This document shows, one piece after another, positions 18,586 through 25,114 of a DNA stretch of 64,000 nucleotides (position 1 is the first letter of the stretch; each line of letters opens with the position of its first letter). The notes under the pieces are model-generated. The model saw only the letters and a list, made by a program, of their open reading frames with translations, made no database searches and had not been told where the DNA came from. The DNA is from Mobilisporobacter senegalensis (GTDB lineage: Bacteria; Bacillota; Clostridia; Lachnospirales; Lachnospiraceae), in NCBI RefSeq assembly GCF_003752155.1, contig NZ_RJVG01000002.1, forward strand, positions 434,001 through 498,000, read 5' to 3'. Both the position numbers and the translations under genes were made by a program.

Positions 18586-19803
18586 TTGCTTGAAATAAAG
18601 ACAAACGGAGCAGATTCTGCAGCCAAAATACTTGTTGTTGGAGTAGGCGGAGCAGGAAATAATGCTGTTAATAGGATGATAGAAGAAAATATAATTGGGG
18701 TTGAATTTATTTGTGTAAATACGGACAAGCAACATTTAAAAAATTGTAAAGCCCCAACGTGTGTTCAAATTGGTGAAAAATTAACAAAAGGGTTAGGAGC
18801 GGGAGCTCAACCTGAAATTGGTGAGAAAGCAGCAGAAGAAAGTGTAGAAGAACTAACTGAAATTATAAAAGGCTCCGATATGGTATTTGTTACATGTGGT
18901 ATGGGCGGTGGTACCGGAACAGGTGCAGCACCGGTCGTTGCTAAGATAGCAAAACAACTGGGGATTTTAACAGTTGGTATCGTAACGAAACCATTTAAAT
19001 TTGAAGCAAAAGCACGTATGAATAATGCGATTGGGGGAATTGATAAGTTAAAAGAGAATGTAGATACGCTTATCGTTATTCCTAATGATAGATTACTTGA
19101 GATCGTAGATAGAAGGACAACAATGCCGGATGCCTTAAGAAAAGCGGATGAAGTACTTCAACAAGGTGTGCAGGGTATTACAGATCTTATTAATGTTCCA
19201 GGGCTTATTAATCTTGACTTTGCTGATGTTCAGACAGTAATGAAAGATAAAGGTGTTGCTCATATTGGTATTGGTCTGGGCAAAGGCGATGATAAATGTA
19301 TTGATGCTGTTAAGCAGGCAATCACCAGTCCTCTTTTGGAGACAACTATCGAAGGTGCTTCCCATGTAATTATTAACATCTCTGGTGATATTAGCTTAGT
19401 TGAAGCAAATGAAGCTGCTACATTTGTACAGGAATTAGCAGGTGAGAATGCAAATATTATCTTTGGTGCAATGTTTGATGATACAACTCCAGATGAAGCT
19501 ACAATTACTGTAATTGCTACAGGCCTTGATGAAAGTGCCAATGGAGAACCTATTAAGGCACCAAGCTTTTTAAATAACAATAACCTGAAGTCAAATTTTA
19601 AATATAATACTGGCAGTCCGGTAAAAAATACTACATCTACAGCTGGAACAACTAGTCATCCAACTTTAGGCAATTCAATGAAACCACAAAGTTTTACATC
19701 AACTGGAAATCAAAGTATTTCCAAAATGCCAGCGAATGAAGATTCAGAACATGGCGGAATCAAGATTCCAGAATTCTTACAAAGAAATCATAATCGAAAA
19801 TAA
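18586..19803 (+). CDS. ftsZ: Cell division GTPase FtsZ
   Basis: Tubulin homologue that builds the Z ring. The 405 residues contain the tubulin signature GGGTGTG (107-113), the T7-loop region NLDFADV and a low-complexity Asn/Ser/Thr-rich linker (about 325-385). The conserved C-terminal tail is IKIPEFLQR, the docking site for FtsA, SepF and ZapA-type partners. The TTG start is set by AAGGAGG (18572-18578) at seven bases. The 156-base gap after divIB contains an AT-rich stretch with possible promoter hexamers (TTGAAT 18507-18512), but no convincing pair. Confidence 0.98.
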   Translation: MLEIKTNGADSAAKILVVGVGGAGNNAVNRMIEENIIGVEFICVNTDKQHLKNCKAPTCVQIGEKLTKGLGAGAQPEIGEKAAEESVEELTEIIKGSDMVFVTCGMGGGTGTGAAPVVAKIAKQLGILTVGIVTKPFKFEAKARMNNAIGGIDKLKENVDTLIVIPNDRLLEIVDRRTTMPDALRKADEVLQQGVQGITDLINVPGLINLDFADVQTVMKDKGVAHIGIGLGKGDDKCIDAVKQAITSPLLETTIEGASHVIINISGDISLVEANEAATFVQELAGENANIIFGAMFDDTTPDEATITVIATGLDESANGEPIKAPSFLNNNNLKSNFKYNTGSPVKNTTSTAGTTSHPTLGNSMKPQSFTSTGNQSISKMPANEDSEHGGIKIPEFLQRNHNRK

Positions 19804-19829
19804 AATAAATACATACGCGAAGGCAACGA

Positions 19830-19907
19830 GCCAAGCGTCAAAAAAAGAACGGGAACAAACCTATGCTTGCATAAAGGTTTGTTCCCGTTCTTTTTTTGAC
19901 ATTTGGC
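19830..19907 (+). terminator. Very long hairpin terminator after ftsZ
   Basis: The arms 19837-19862 and 19875-19900 are perfect 26-base reverse complements, including seven A on the left and seven T on the right. The hairpin continues inward with ATGC/GCAT and outward with GCCAAG/TTTGGC-type pairing. The A/T tracts mean it can act on both strands. It is far longer than the other terminators here, and its flanks recur around 20113-20169. Confidence 0.88.
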
Positions 19908-19920
19908 GACTGCCCGCGAC

Positions 19921-20126
19921 CGAGAGAGACGAAGTCTCTTGAGGTACGCGAAAGTAATGCCCTCGAGAGACGAAGTCTCTCGAGGTACGCGAAAGTAATG
20001 CCCGAGAGAGACGAAGTCTCTTGAGGTACGCGAAAGTAATGACCGAGAGAGACGAAGTCTCTTGAGGTACGGAAAAGTAATGCCTGAAGAGAGACTGCGT
20101 CTCTTGAGGTATGCGAAGGCAACGAG
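19921..20126. repeat. Five tandem 41-42 bp repeats with internal hairpins
   Basis: Units start near 19921, 19962, 20003, 20044 and 20085; the first four are exactly 41 bases apart and the fifth is 42 long. Each contains AGAGAC, a 3-nt loop and GTCTCT, followed by TTGAGGTACGCGAAAGTAATG or a variant. Unit 1 has 21 G/C of 41, well above the surrounding DNA. Unit 2 is changed on both arms so that CTCGAGAGAC and GTCTCTCGAG pair perfectly over ten bases; unit 5 has loop TGC in place of GAA but keeps the stem. Reverse-strand reading frames here simply translate the repeat. Function unknown. Confidence 0.9.
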
Positions 20127-20169
20127 TCAAGGGGGAGGGACTACTCTGGCTCTTTTTGACATTTGGCGA
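20113..20169 (+). repeat. Second, diverged copy of the terminator flanks
   Basis: GCGAAGGCAACGAGTCAAG (20113-20131) repeats GCGAAGGCAACGAGCCAAG (19817-19835), and TTTTTGACATTTGGCGA (20153-20169) repeats 19893-19909. The DNA between them differs, but GTCAA and TTGAC can still close a weaker stem ending in a T run. The array is therefore bracketed by two copies of the same module, one with the perfect 26-bp stem and one degraded. Confidence 0.75.
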
Positions 20170-20235
20170 ATGTACACATAAAGCTACAATAATTGTAAAT
20201 AAATGGAACATAAAAATACGATAAAAATTCCAATT

Positions 20236-20269
20236 TATGACAAAATATAAAAGATGTCTAAGATATAAT
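20236..20269 (+). promoter_or_regulatory. Probable Spo0A-dependent spoIIG promoter
   Basis: -10 TATAAT (20264-20269) is perfect; the best -35, ATGACA (20237-20242), lies 21 bases away, much longer than the usual 17. The B. subtilis spoIIG promoter is known for a 22-base spacer that makes it depend on Spo0A. On the minus strand the -35 region reads TTTGTCATA, eight of nine against the 0A-box TTTGTCRAA, and a weaker TGTCTAA lies at 20255-20261. Confidence 0.6.
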
Positions 20270-20345
20270 AGGAATAGCTAAACAGATGGAAGTGATATTT
20301 TATTAAGTCTTTTAGGCTATACAAAAGAAGTTATGGAGGTGAACC

Positions 20346-21287
20346 TTGTACCTTGAGATTTACATTGATACACTTTTTTTAATAAATTTCATTATGGACA
20401 TTATTCTACTAATAATATTAAAAAAAGTTAGAAAACTAAATAGTACAACAATTAGAATTGTTTTGGCTGGAATAATAGGTGGAATAAATGCATGTGTTAT
20501 TGCATTACTTCCAAATCTAAATATGGTGATAAAGTTTATCTTCATGTACATATTCACAACCTGCCTAATGGTTAGGATCGCTTATCGATTCATTAATCTC
20601 AGGGAATTTATTAAGAATATTATAATGCTTTTTATTATAACATTTTTCTTGGGTGGGTTTCTAAATTCTCTATATTATCACACGAATTTAGGGTATTTCT
20701 TTAGAGAATTATTAATGAAAAATTTGTTTTCTAATGTTAAAATTAAGTTCTTTTTATTATTAAGCCCAATAATATTTGTTGGAATCAAACTATTTATTAA
20801 AGCATTCGAAGAAACAAAGAGGAAGGCTCATAATATTTATGAGGTGGAAGTAAAATACAGTGATAAAAGTCTGATATTAAAAGGGTTATATGATACTGGT
20901 AATAGTTTAAGAGATCCAATTTCAAAAAAGCCAGTTGCAATAGCAGAATATAGCTCGGTAAAAGAACTTCTGCCAGAGAAATTAAAAGATACAATTGAAG
21001 CCTACCTTAAAGAAGGGTTTTTAGATCATAATACTATTGGCATAGAATATGCGGCATCCATACGTTTTATTCCTTACAAATCGATCGGCAAAGATAATGG
21101 TATGCTAATAGGAGTAATTTTTAATGAAGTTATTGTACATTCTATTGATGAAGTAGCAAATAATAAGCTAGAAGAAAACAGTAATAATTTTGTATCAAAT
21201 AATATGAAAACGATTATAGCCATGCATAATGGGAAATTGTCTAACAACGAAGATTATCAAGTTATTTTACATAAAGAATTACTATAA
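20346..21287 (+). CDS. spoIIGA: Sigma-E processing protease SpoIIGA
   Basis: Membrane-embedded aspartic protease that cleaves the pro-sequence of sigma-E in the mother cell after septation. The 313 residues show about five N-terminal membrane helices and a soluble protease half. The catalytic DTG (GLYDTGNSLRDP) falls at D183 when counted from the TTG start, the same number as in the B. subtilis enzyme. GGAGG (20335-20339) at six bases supports the TTG. sigE follows after 15 bases, the classic spoIIG operon. Confidence 0.95.
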   Translation: MYLEIYIDTLFLINFIMDIILLIILKKVRKLNSTTIRIVLAGIIGGINACVIALLPNLNMVIKFIFMYIFTTCLMVRIAYRFINLREFIKNIIMLFIITFFLGGFLNSLYYHTNLGYFFRELLMKNLFSNVKIKFFLLLSPIIFVGIKLFIKAFEETKRKAHNIYEVEVKYSDKSLILKGLYDTGNSLRDPISKKPVAIAEYSSVKELLPEKLKDTIEAYLKEGFLDHNTIGIEYAASIRFIPYKSIGKDNGMLIGVIFNEVIVHSIDEVANNKLEENSNNFVSNNMKTIIAMHNGKLSNNEDYQVILHKELL

Positions 21288-21302
21288 ATAGGAGGAACAA
21301 TC

Positions 21303-22046
21303 ATGCTTTTAAAAATATCTATGACAAATAAATTTCAATTTCGAGTGATGCCGAATTTTAAAAGTATCATCTTTAAACAAAGAGGTGATATTCATTATAT
21401 AGGAGGAGCTGAAGTTTTACCAGCACCATTGGATCCAAGAGAAGAAGCAGAAGTTATCAATAAATTAGGAACAGAATATGATACCCAGGTAAAAAGTATT
21501 TTAGTAGAGCATAATTTAAGATTAGTCGTTTATATTGCCAAGAAATTTGATAATACAGGGATTGGAGTTGAAGATTTAATCTCTATTGGAACGATCGGAT
21601 TAATTAAGGCAATTAATACGTTCAATCCGGATAAGAATATAAAATTGGCAACGTATGCGTCCAGATGTATTGAAAATGAAATATTAATGTACTTAAGACG
21701 AAATAATAAAACAAAGATGGAAGTTTCCATTGATGAACCTTTAAATGTAGACTGGGATGGAAATGAACTTCTTTTATCTGATATTCTTGGTACAGAGGAA
21801 GATATTATATATAAAAATATTGAAGATGAAGTAGATCGTAAGTTATTAAATAAAGCATTATCAAAATTATCCGAGCGTGAAAGAATTATAGTACAATTAA
21901 GATTCGGCTTAAACACAGAGGATGGAAATGAAAAAACTCAAAAAGAGGTAGCAGATTTACTTGGTATTTCCCAGTCCTATATTTCAAGACTAGAGAAAAA
22001 AATTATTAAGAGGTTAAAAAAAGAGATGATCCGATTAGAAAGTTAG
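21303..22046 (+). CDS. sigE: Pro-sigma-E, early mother-cell sigma factor
   Basis: RNA polymerase sigma factor of the sigma-70 family, made as an inactive precursor. The 247 residues begin with an extension of about 25-30 residues before the conserved [15 protein letters not shown], matching the pro-sequence removed by SpoIIGA. Region 2 ([30 protein letters not shown]) and region 4 ([22 protein letters not shown]) are clear. AGGAGGA lies upstream of the ATG. It is cotranscribed with spoIIGA. Confidence 0.97.
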   Translation: MLLKISMTNKFQFRVMPNFKSIIFKQRGDIHYIGGAEVLPAPLDPREEAEVINKLGTEYDTQVKSILVEHNLRLVVYIAKKFDNTGIGVEDLISIGTIGLIKAINTFNPDKNIKLATYASRCIENEILMYLRRNNKTKMEVSIDEPLNVDWDGNELLLSDILGTEEDIIYKNIEDEVDRKLLNKALSKLSERERIIVQLRFGLNTEDGNEKTQKEVADLLGISQSYISRLEKKIIKRLKKEMIRLES

Positions 22047-22163
22047 TTATTCAGTAAAGGGAAACAGATTTAAGGCTGAGCTGTAACGACGATTAATATG
22101 GGTTTCGTAAAAAAAGGAAATAATTACATAGAATTCAATCGTATAAATTAGAGCCTTAATGTG

Positions 22164-22193
22164 AATCATTTTATATAAGAATATAAAATGATT
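22164..22193 (+). promoter_or_regulatory. Hairpin in front of the sigG ribosome-binding site
   Basis: AATCATTTTATAT (22164-22176) and ATATAAAATGATT (22181-22193) are perfect 13-base inverted repeats with an AAGA loop, ending one base before GGAGG (22195-22199). In a read-through spoIIG transcript it would fold beside the sigG ribosome-binding site. A weak sigma-F/G-like promoter (GTATA 22141-22145, GTGAATCATT 22161-22170, 15-base gap) would start RNA inside the hairpin and so omit its left arm. Confidence 0.55.
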
Positions 22194-22206
22194 TGGAGGT
22201 TTCCAC

Positions 22207-22989
22207 ATGGCTCTATACAAGGTAGAAATATGTGGGGTAAATACAGCTAAGTTACCCCTATTAAAGAATAGCGAAAAGGAAGAATTATTTAAAAGAATCT
22301 TAGAAGGTGACAAAAAAGCCAGAGAAGAATATATTAAAGGGAATCTCAGATTAGTACTTAGCATCATACAAAGATTCTCCAATAGTAATGAGAATGTTGA
22401 TGATTTATTTCAGATTGGATGTATTGGTCTGATGAAGGCCATTGATAATTTTGATGTGACCCAGAATGTAAAATTTTCTACCTATGCAGTACCAATGATT
22501 ATAGGTGAAATCCGCAGATATTTACGAGATAATAACAGCATTCGTGTCAGCAGGTCTCTTCGTGATATTGCTTATAAAGCTATTTATGCAAAAGAAGCTT
22601 TAACGAAGAAAAACGACAAGGAACCTACTGTAAGCGAAATAGCAGAAGAAATTGGTATTTCTAAAGAAGATATTGCTTATGCACTAGATGCTATTCAGAA
22701 TCCTGTATCATTATATGAACCAGTATATTCAGAGGGCGGAGACACTTTATACATTATGGACCAGGTAAGTGACAAAAAGAATAAAGAGGAAAACTGGTTA
22801 GAAGAAATATCATTAAAAGAAGCTATGGATAAACTTTCTTCAAGAGAAAATAATATTATTAAATTAAGGTTTTTCCAGGGAAAAACTCAAATGGAAGTTG
22901 CAGAAGAAATTAATATTTCTCAGGCACAGGTTTCCAGGCTTGAGAAGTCTGCACTAAAAAATATGAAAAATTATTTAATAGAGAGATAA
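22207..22989 (+). CDS. sigG: Late forespore sigma factor SigG
   Basis: The 260 residues start with the SigG-specific VEICGVNTAKLP segment, then region 2 (NLRLVLSIIQRFSNSNENVDDLFQ), region 3 (PTVSEIAEEIGISKEDI) and region 4 helix-turn-helix (MEVAEEINISQAQVSRLEK). It directs late forespore genes. ATG with GGAGG 7 bases upstream. The gene lies 160 bases after sigE, as in other spore formers, and has its own leader hairpin. Confidence 0.97.
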   Translation: MALYKVEICGVNTAKLPLLKNSEKEELFKRILEGDKKAREEYIKGNLRLVLSIIQRFSNSNENVDDLFQIGCIGLMKAIDNFDVTQNVKFSTYAVPMIIGEIRRYLRDNNSIRVSRSLRDIAYKAIYAKEALTKKNDKEPTVSEIAEEIGISKEDIAYALDAIQNPVSLYEPVYSEGGDTLYIMDQVSDKKNKEENWLEEISLKEAMDKLSSRENNIIKLRFFQGKTQMEVAEEINISQAQVSRLEKSALKNMKNYLIER

Positions 22990-23058
22990 TGATTATGGTC
23001 ATTAATAGGCACTCCTGTCATATATTATAATAACGTAGTATACGATGGGAGTTTTCTT

Positions 23059-23322
23059 ATGCGAATCTGCGAATTAAGAGAAAAAGAAGTAATTAATGAA
23101 AGAGATTGTAAGAGACTTGGATATGTTTGTGATGTAGACATAGATATCTGTACAGGTAAAATTATTAATATTATTGTTCCGGGTCCTTGTAAAATCTGGG
23201 GTGTCATCGGCAGGGAGCATGAATATGTAATTAATTTCTGCTGTATTAAACAAATTGGCCCAGATATTATATTGGTCAACATAGACGAAGAAAAATGCTT
23301 CGTCAAGATTAAAGACTTTTAG
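23059..23322 (+). CDS. ylmC: YlmC/YmxH-family sporulation protein (PRC-barrel)
   Basis: The 87-residue protein is a single PRC-barrel fold (MRICELREKEVINERDCKRL, then GYVCDVDID and IIVPGPCKIWGV). The family is restricted to endospore formers and usually lies after sigG; its biochemical role is not established. GGGAG (23047-23051) is the ribosome-binding site and can pair with ACTCC at 23011-23015. Its stop codon touches the terminal repeat of the structured element that follows. Confidence 0.9.
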   Translation: MRICELREKEVINERDCKRLGYVCDVDIDICTGKIINIIVPGPCKIWGVIGREHEYVINFCCIKQIGPDIILVNIDEEKCFVKIKDF

Positions 23323-23466
23323 TTACAGTTCAGCCATGCAGAAAGAAGCTTACAAATTGCACGTGGGTGCTTGCACACTAAGTGTAATTTGTAAGCTTCT
23401 TTCTATATGGCGCTCTGCCTAAGCGAGATGTAGGGAAGCGGAATCGAGCTTAGGGCTGAACTGTAA
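23323..23466. repeat. 144-bp three-arm palindromic element with 13-bp terminal inverted repeats
   Basis: The ends TTACAGTTCAGCC (23323-23335) and GGCTGAACTGTAA (23454-23466) are perfect inverted repeats. Inside are two further stems: arms 23340-23362 and 23382-23404 (23 bp with one G-T pair, closing over a small GTGC/GCAC hairpin), and CCTAAGC (23418-23424) with GCTTAGG (23448-23454). The whole folds as a three-way junction. It carries no reading frame of note. It could be a structured RNA or a MITE-like non-autonomous element. Confidence 0.8.
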
Positions 23467-23517
23467 TTATTTTATGACGCTTTACCTCACATCCTCATTT
23501 ATCAAGTGTTACTTAAA

Positions 23518-23722
23518 ATTGGCGCCCTCAGAAAGCTGGAATGTTTATCACATCAATAACCTAAAAAGAATAGCATGTGAATTATTAATCCATAAAGAGA
23601 CCTTATGTACCGCTATGAGCGACAACCGAGTGAGAACGTGTCTCTGTTGGATAATAATCTCACACGCTATTTTTGTAAATCTAAATGTGATAAACATCAT
23701 TAACATAAAACGGGCGCCCAAT
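23518..23722. repeat. 205-bp fold-back element
   Basis: The two halves are complementary over most of their length. ATTGGCGCCC (23518-23527) pairs with GGGCGCCCAAT (23712-23722) with one bulge. ATGTTTATCACAT (23541-23553) pairs perfectly with 23685-23697. AATAGCATGTGA pairs with TCACACGCTATT with one wobble. ATTATTAATCC pairs with GGATAATAAT with one bulge, and AGAGAC with GTCTCT. A small CGCT/AGCG hairpin sits at the tip. Reading frames across it look spurious. It lies 51 bases after the first element, directly upstream of the nrdR promoter. Confidence 0.8.
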
Positions 23723-23739
23723 CATAATATGGAAAATAC

Positions 23740-23768
23740 TTGACCAAAATTGCCAAGTTCAATATAAT
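23740..23768 (+). promoter_or_regulatory. Sigma-A promoter of nrdR with spacer palindrome
   Basis: -35 TTGACC (23740-23745), 17-base spacer, -10 TATAAT (23763-23768). ACTTG (23738-23742) and CAAGT (23754-23758) frame an imperfect palindrome that covers the -35 and spacer and could be an operator. Confidence 0.8.
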
Positions 23769-23801
23769 CATAAGTATATGTATTGAATAGGAGGGTTCAG
23801 G

Positions 23802-24254
23802 ATGAAGTGTCCATTTTGTGGAGAAGATAATACAAGGGTTATTGATTCAAGACCGGCAGATGACAATAATTCTATCAGAAGAAGACGTCAATGTGATGAA
23901 TGTAGCAAGCGATTTACAACTTATGAAAAGGTTGAGTCAATCCCTTTAGTTGTAATTAAAAAAGATGATATTAGGGAACCTTATGATCGTTCTAAAATTG
24001 AAGCAGGAATTTTTCGTTCCTGTCATAAGAGACCAATTTCAGTGGATCAAATCAATGCTTTGGTCGATGATATTGAAAATACAATATTTAATCTTGAAGA
24101 GAAAGAAATTTCAAGCAGCATTATTGGGGAGATAGTTATGGACAAATTAAAAGAACTTGATCCGGTTGCCTATGTAAGATTTGCATCAGTTTATCGTGAA
24201 TTTAAAGATGTGAATACATTTATGAATGAACTGAAGAAGATTCTAGATAATTAA
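23802..24254 (+). CDS. nrdR: Transcriptional repressor NrdR
   Basis: Repressor of ribonucleotide reductase genes that senses ATP/dATP. The 150 residues have an N-terminal zinc ribbon (C3, C6, C31, C34, with RRRRQCDEC) and an ATP-cone domain ([20 protein letters not shown]). Length is standard. GGAGGG precedes the ATG and a terminator follows, so it appears to be transcribed alone from the strong promoter at 23740-23768. Confidence 0.98.
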   Translation: MKCPFCGEDNTRVIDSRPADDNNSIRRRRQCDECSKRFTTYEKVESIPLVVIKKDDIREPYDRSKIEAGIFRSCHKRPISVDQINALVDDIENTIFNLEEKEISSSIIGEIVMDKLKELDPVAYVRFASVYREFKDVNTFMNELKKILDN

Positions 24255-24301
24255 GATAAGACTGATTTTAATATTTTAAATGATTAAATAAAAAGTAAAG
24301 T

Positions 24302-24337
24302 AAAAGAAACATGACATACTGTTGTCCTGTTTCTTTT
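24302..24337 (+). terminator. Terminator after nrdR
   Basis: AAAAGAAACA (24302-24311) pairs with TGTTTCTTTT (24328-24337); after one mismatch, GACA/TGTC extends the stem. The 3' arm is T-rich. Confidence 0.75.
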
Positions 24338-24381
24338 GCTATATTTAAGAGAAAAAATAACAAACGAAAGAGGTAGTATTT

Positions 24382-25008
24382 ATGAAATATGAATGGAGGA
24401 AAAATGAGAAGGAGTTATATTTGCCAAAAGAAAAACCTGAACTTGTTCAAGTGCCAAAACAGAAATTTTTTATGATTCAAGGAGAAGGAAATCCAAATCA
24501 TGAGGATTTTTCAGAGAGAGTGAGAGCATTATATTCTATGGCATATTCAGTTAGAATGATGCCTAAAAATGGATTTACTCCTGATGGCTACTATGAATAT
24601 ACTGTATATCCATTAGAAGGGCTATGGGATTTATCTGAGAAGGGAAGAACACTGGATAAATTAGACAAAGAAGAATTACTGTATACGATTATGATAAGAC
24701 AGCCGGATTTTGTAGATGAAAATGTGTTCCAAAAAGCATATGGAATTGCTTATAATAAGAAAAAATATCCTTTATTAAGAGAAGTCACTTTTGGTGAAAT
24801 ACAAGATGGCCTGTGTGTCCAAATGTTGCATAAAGGCTCCTATGATGATGAGCCAGAGTCATTTGAGCAAATGATTCATTTTATAAAAGAGAATGAACTT
24901 GAAAGAACTACGCTGGTGCATAGAGAAATATATTTATCCAATGTGAATAAAACTGAACCGGAGAAATTAAAAACGGCATTAAGATATATGGTTAAGAAAA
25001 TAGAATGA
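24382..25008 (+). CDS. GyrI-like small-molecule-binding protein
   Basis: The 208 residues match the GyrI-like (SBMBP, formerly AraC effector-binding-like) fold: a core beginning LVQVPKQKFFMIQGEGNP, a central YEYTVYPLEGLW segment, and a C-terminal HKGSYDDEPESFEQM motif typical of the second repeat. Such stand-alone proteins bind, and in some cases hydrolyse, small hydrophobic molecules; the ligand here is unknown. There is no DNA-binding domain. It is a single gene between two terminators, convergent with the LysM gene. Confidence 0.85.
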   Translation: MKYEWRKNEKELYLPKEKPELVQVPKQKFFMIQGEGNPNHEDFSERVRALYSMAYSVRMMPKNGFTPDGYYEYTVYPLEGLWDLSEKGRTLDKLDKEELLYTIMIRQPDFVDENVFQKAYGIAYNKKKYPLLREVTFGEIQDGLCVQMLHKGSYDDEPESFEQMIHFIKENELERTTLVHREIYLSNVNKTEPEKLKTALRYMVKKIE

Positions 25009-25042
25009 TAAAATATAATTATTTGAAACAAAAGAACCATAA

Positions 25043-25076
25043 AAAGAACGCCTCTATTTTTGGTTTGGCGTTCTTT
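25043..25076. terminator. Bidirectional terminator between convergent genes
   Basis: AAAGAACGCC (25043-25052) and GGCGTTCTTT (25067-25076) are perfect inverted repeats with a 14-base loop. It serves the GyrI-like gene on the + strand and the LysM/GH18 gene on the - strand, where a longer T run follows. Confidence 0.8.
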
Positions 25077-25114
25077 AAACATTAGAATATTTAATTTATT
25101 TTGTTTAAATCATG

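Noticed and set aside
19921-20126. CRISPR array
   Set aside because: Repeats are directly contiguous with a 41-base period and no unique spacers, and no cas genes are nearby.
19838-20211. Overlapping reverse-strand reading frames of 94 and 116 codons
   Set aside because: They only translate the 41-bp repeats (recurring RTSRDFVSLG and FRVPQETSSLS blocks), start within the repeat block and have no family features. They are artefacts of the repeat.
23018-23046. Sigma-E-like promoter (TCATATA ... TATACGAT) before ylmC
   Set aside because: Its predicted transcription start near 23053 would lie after the ylmC ribosome-binding site GGGAG (23047-23051), so the message could not be translated normally.
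23474-23743. 89-codon forward frame between ylmC and nrdR
   Set aside because: It runs through the fold-back palindrome, has no ribosome-binding site, and its composition follows the inverted repeat rather than a protein.
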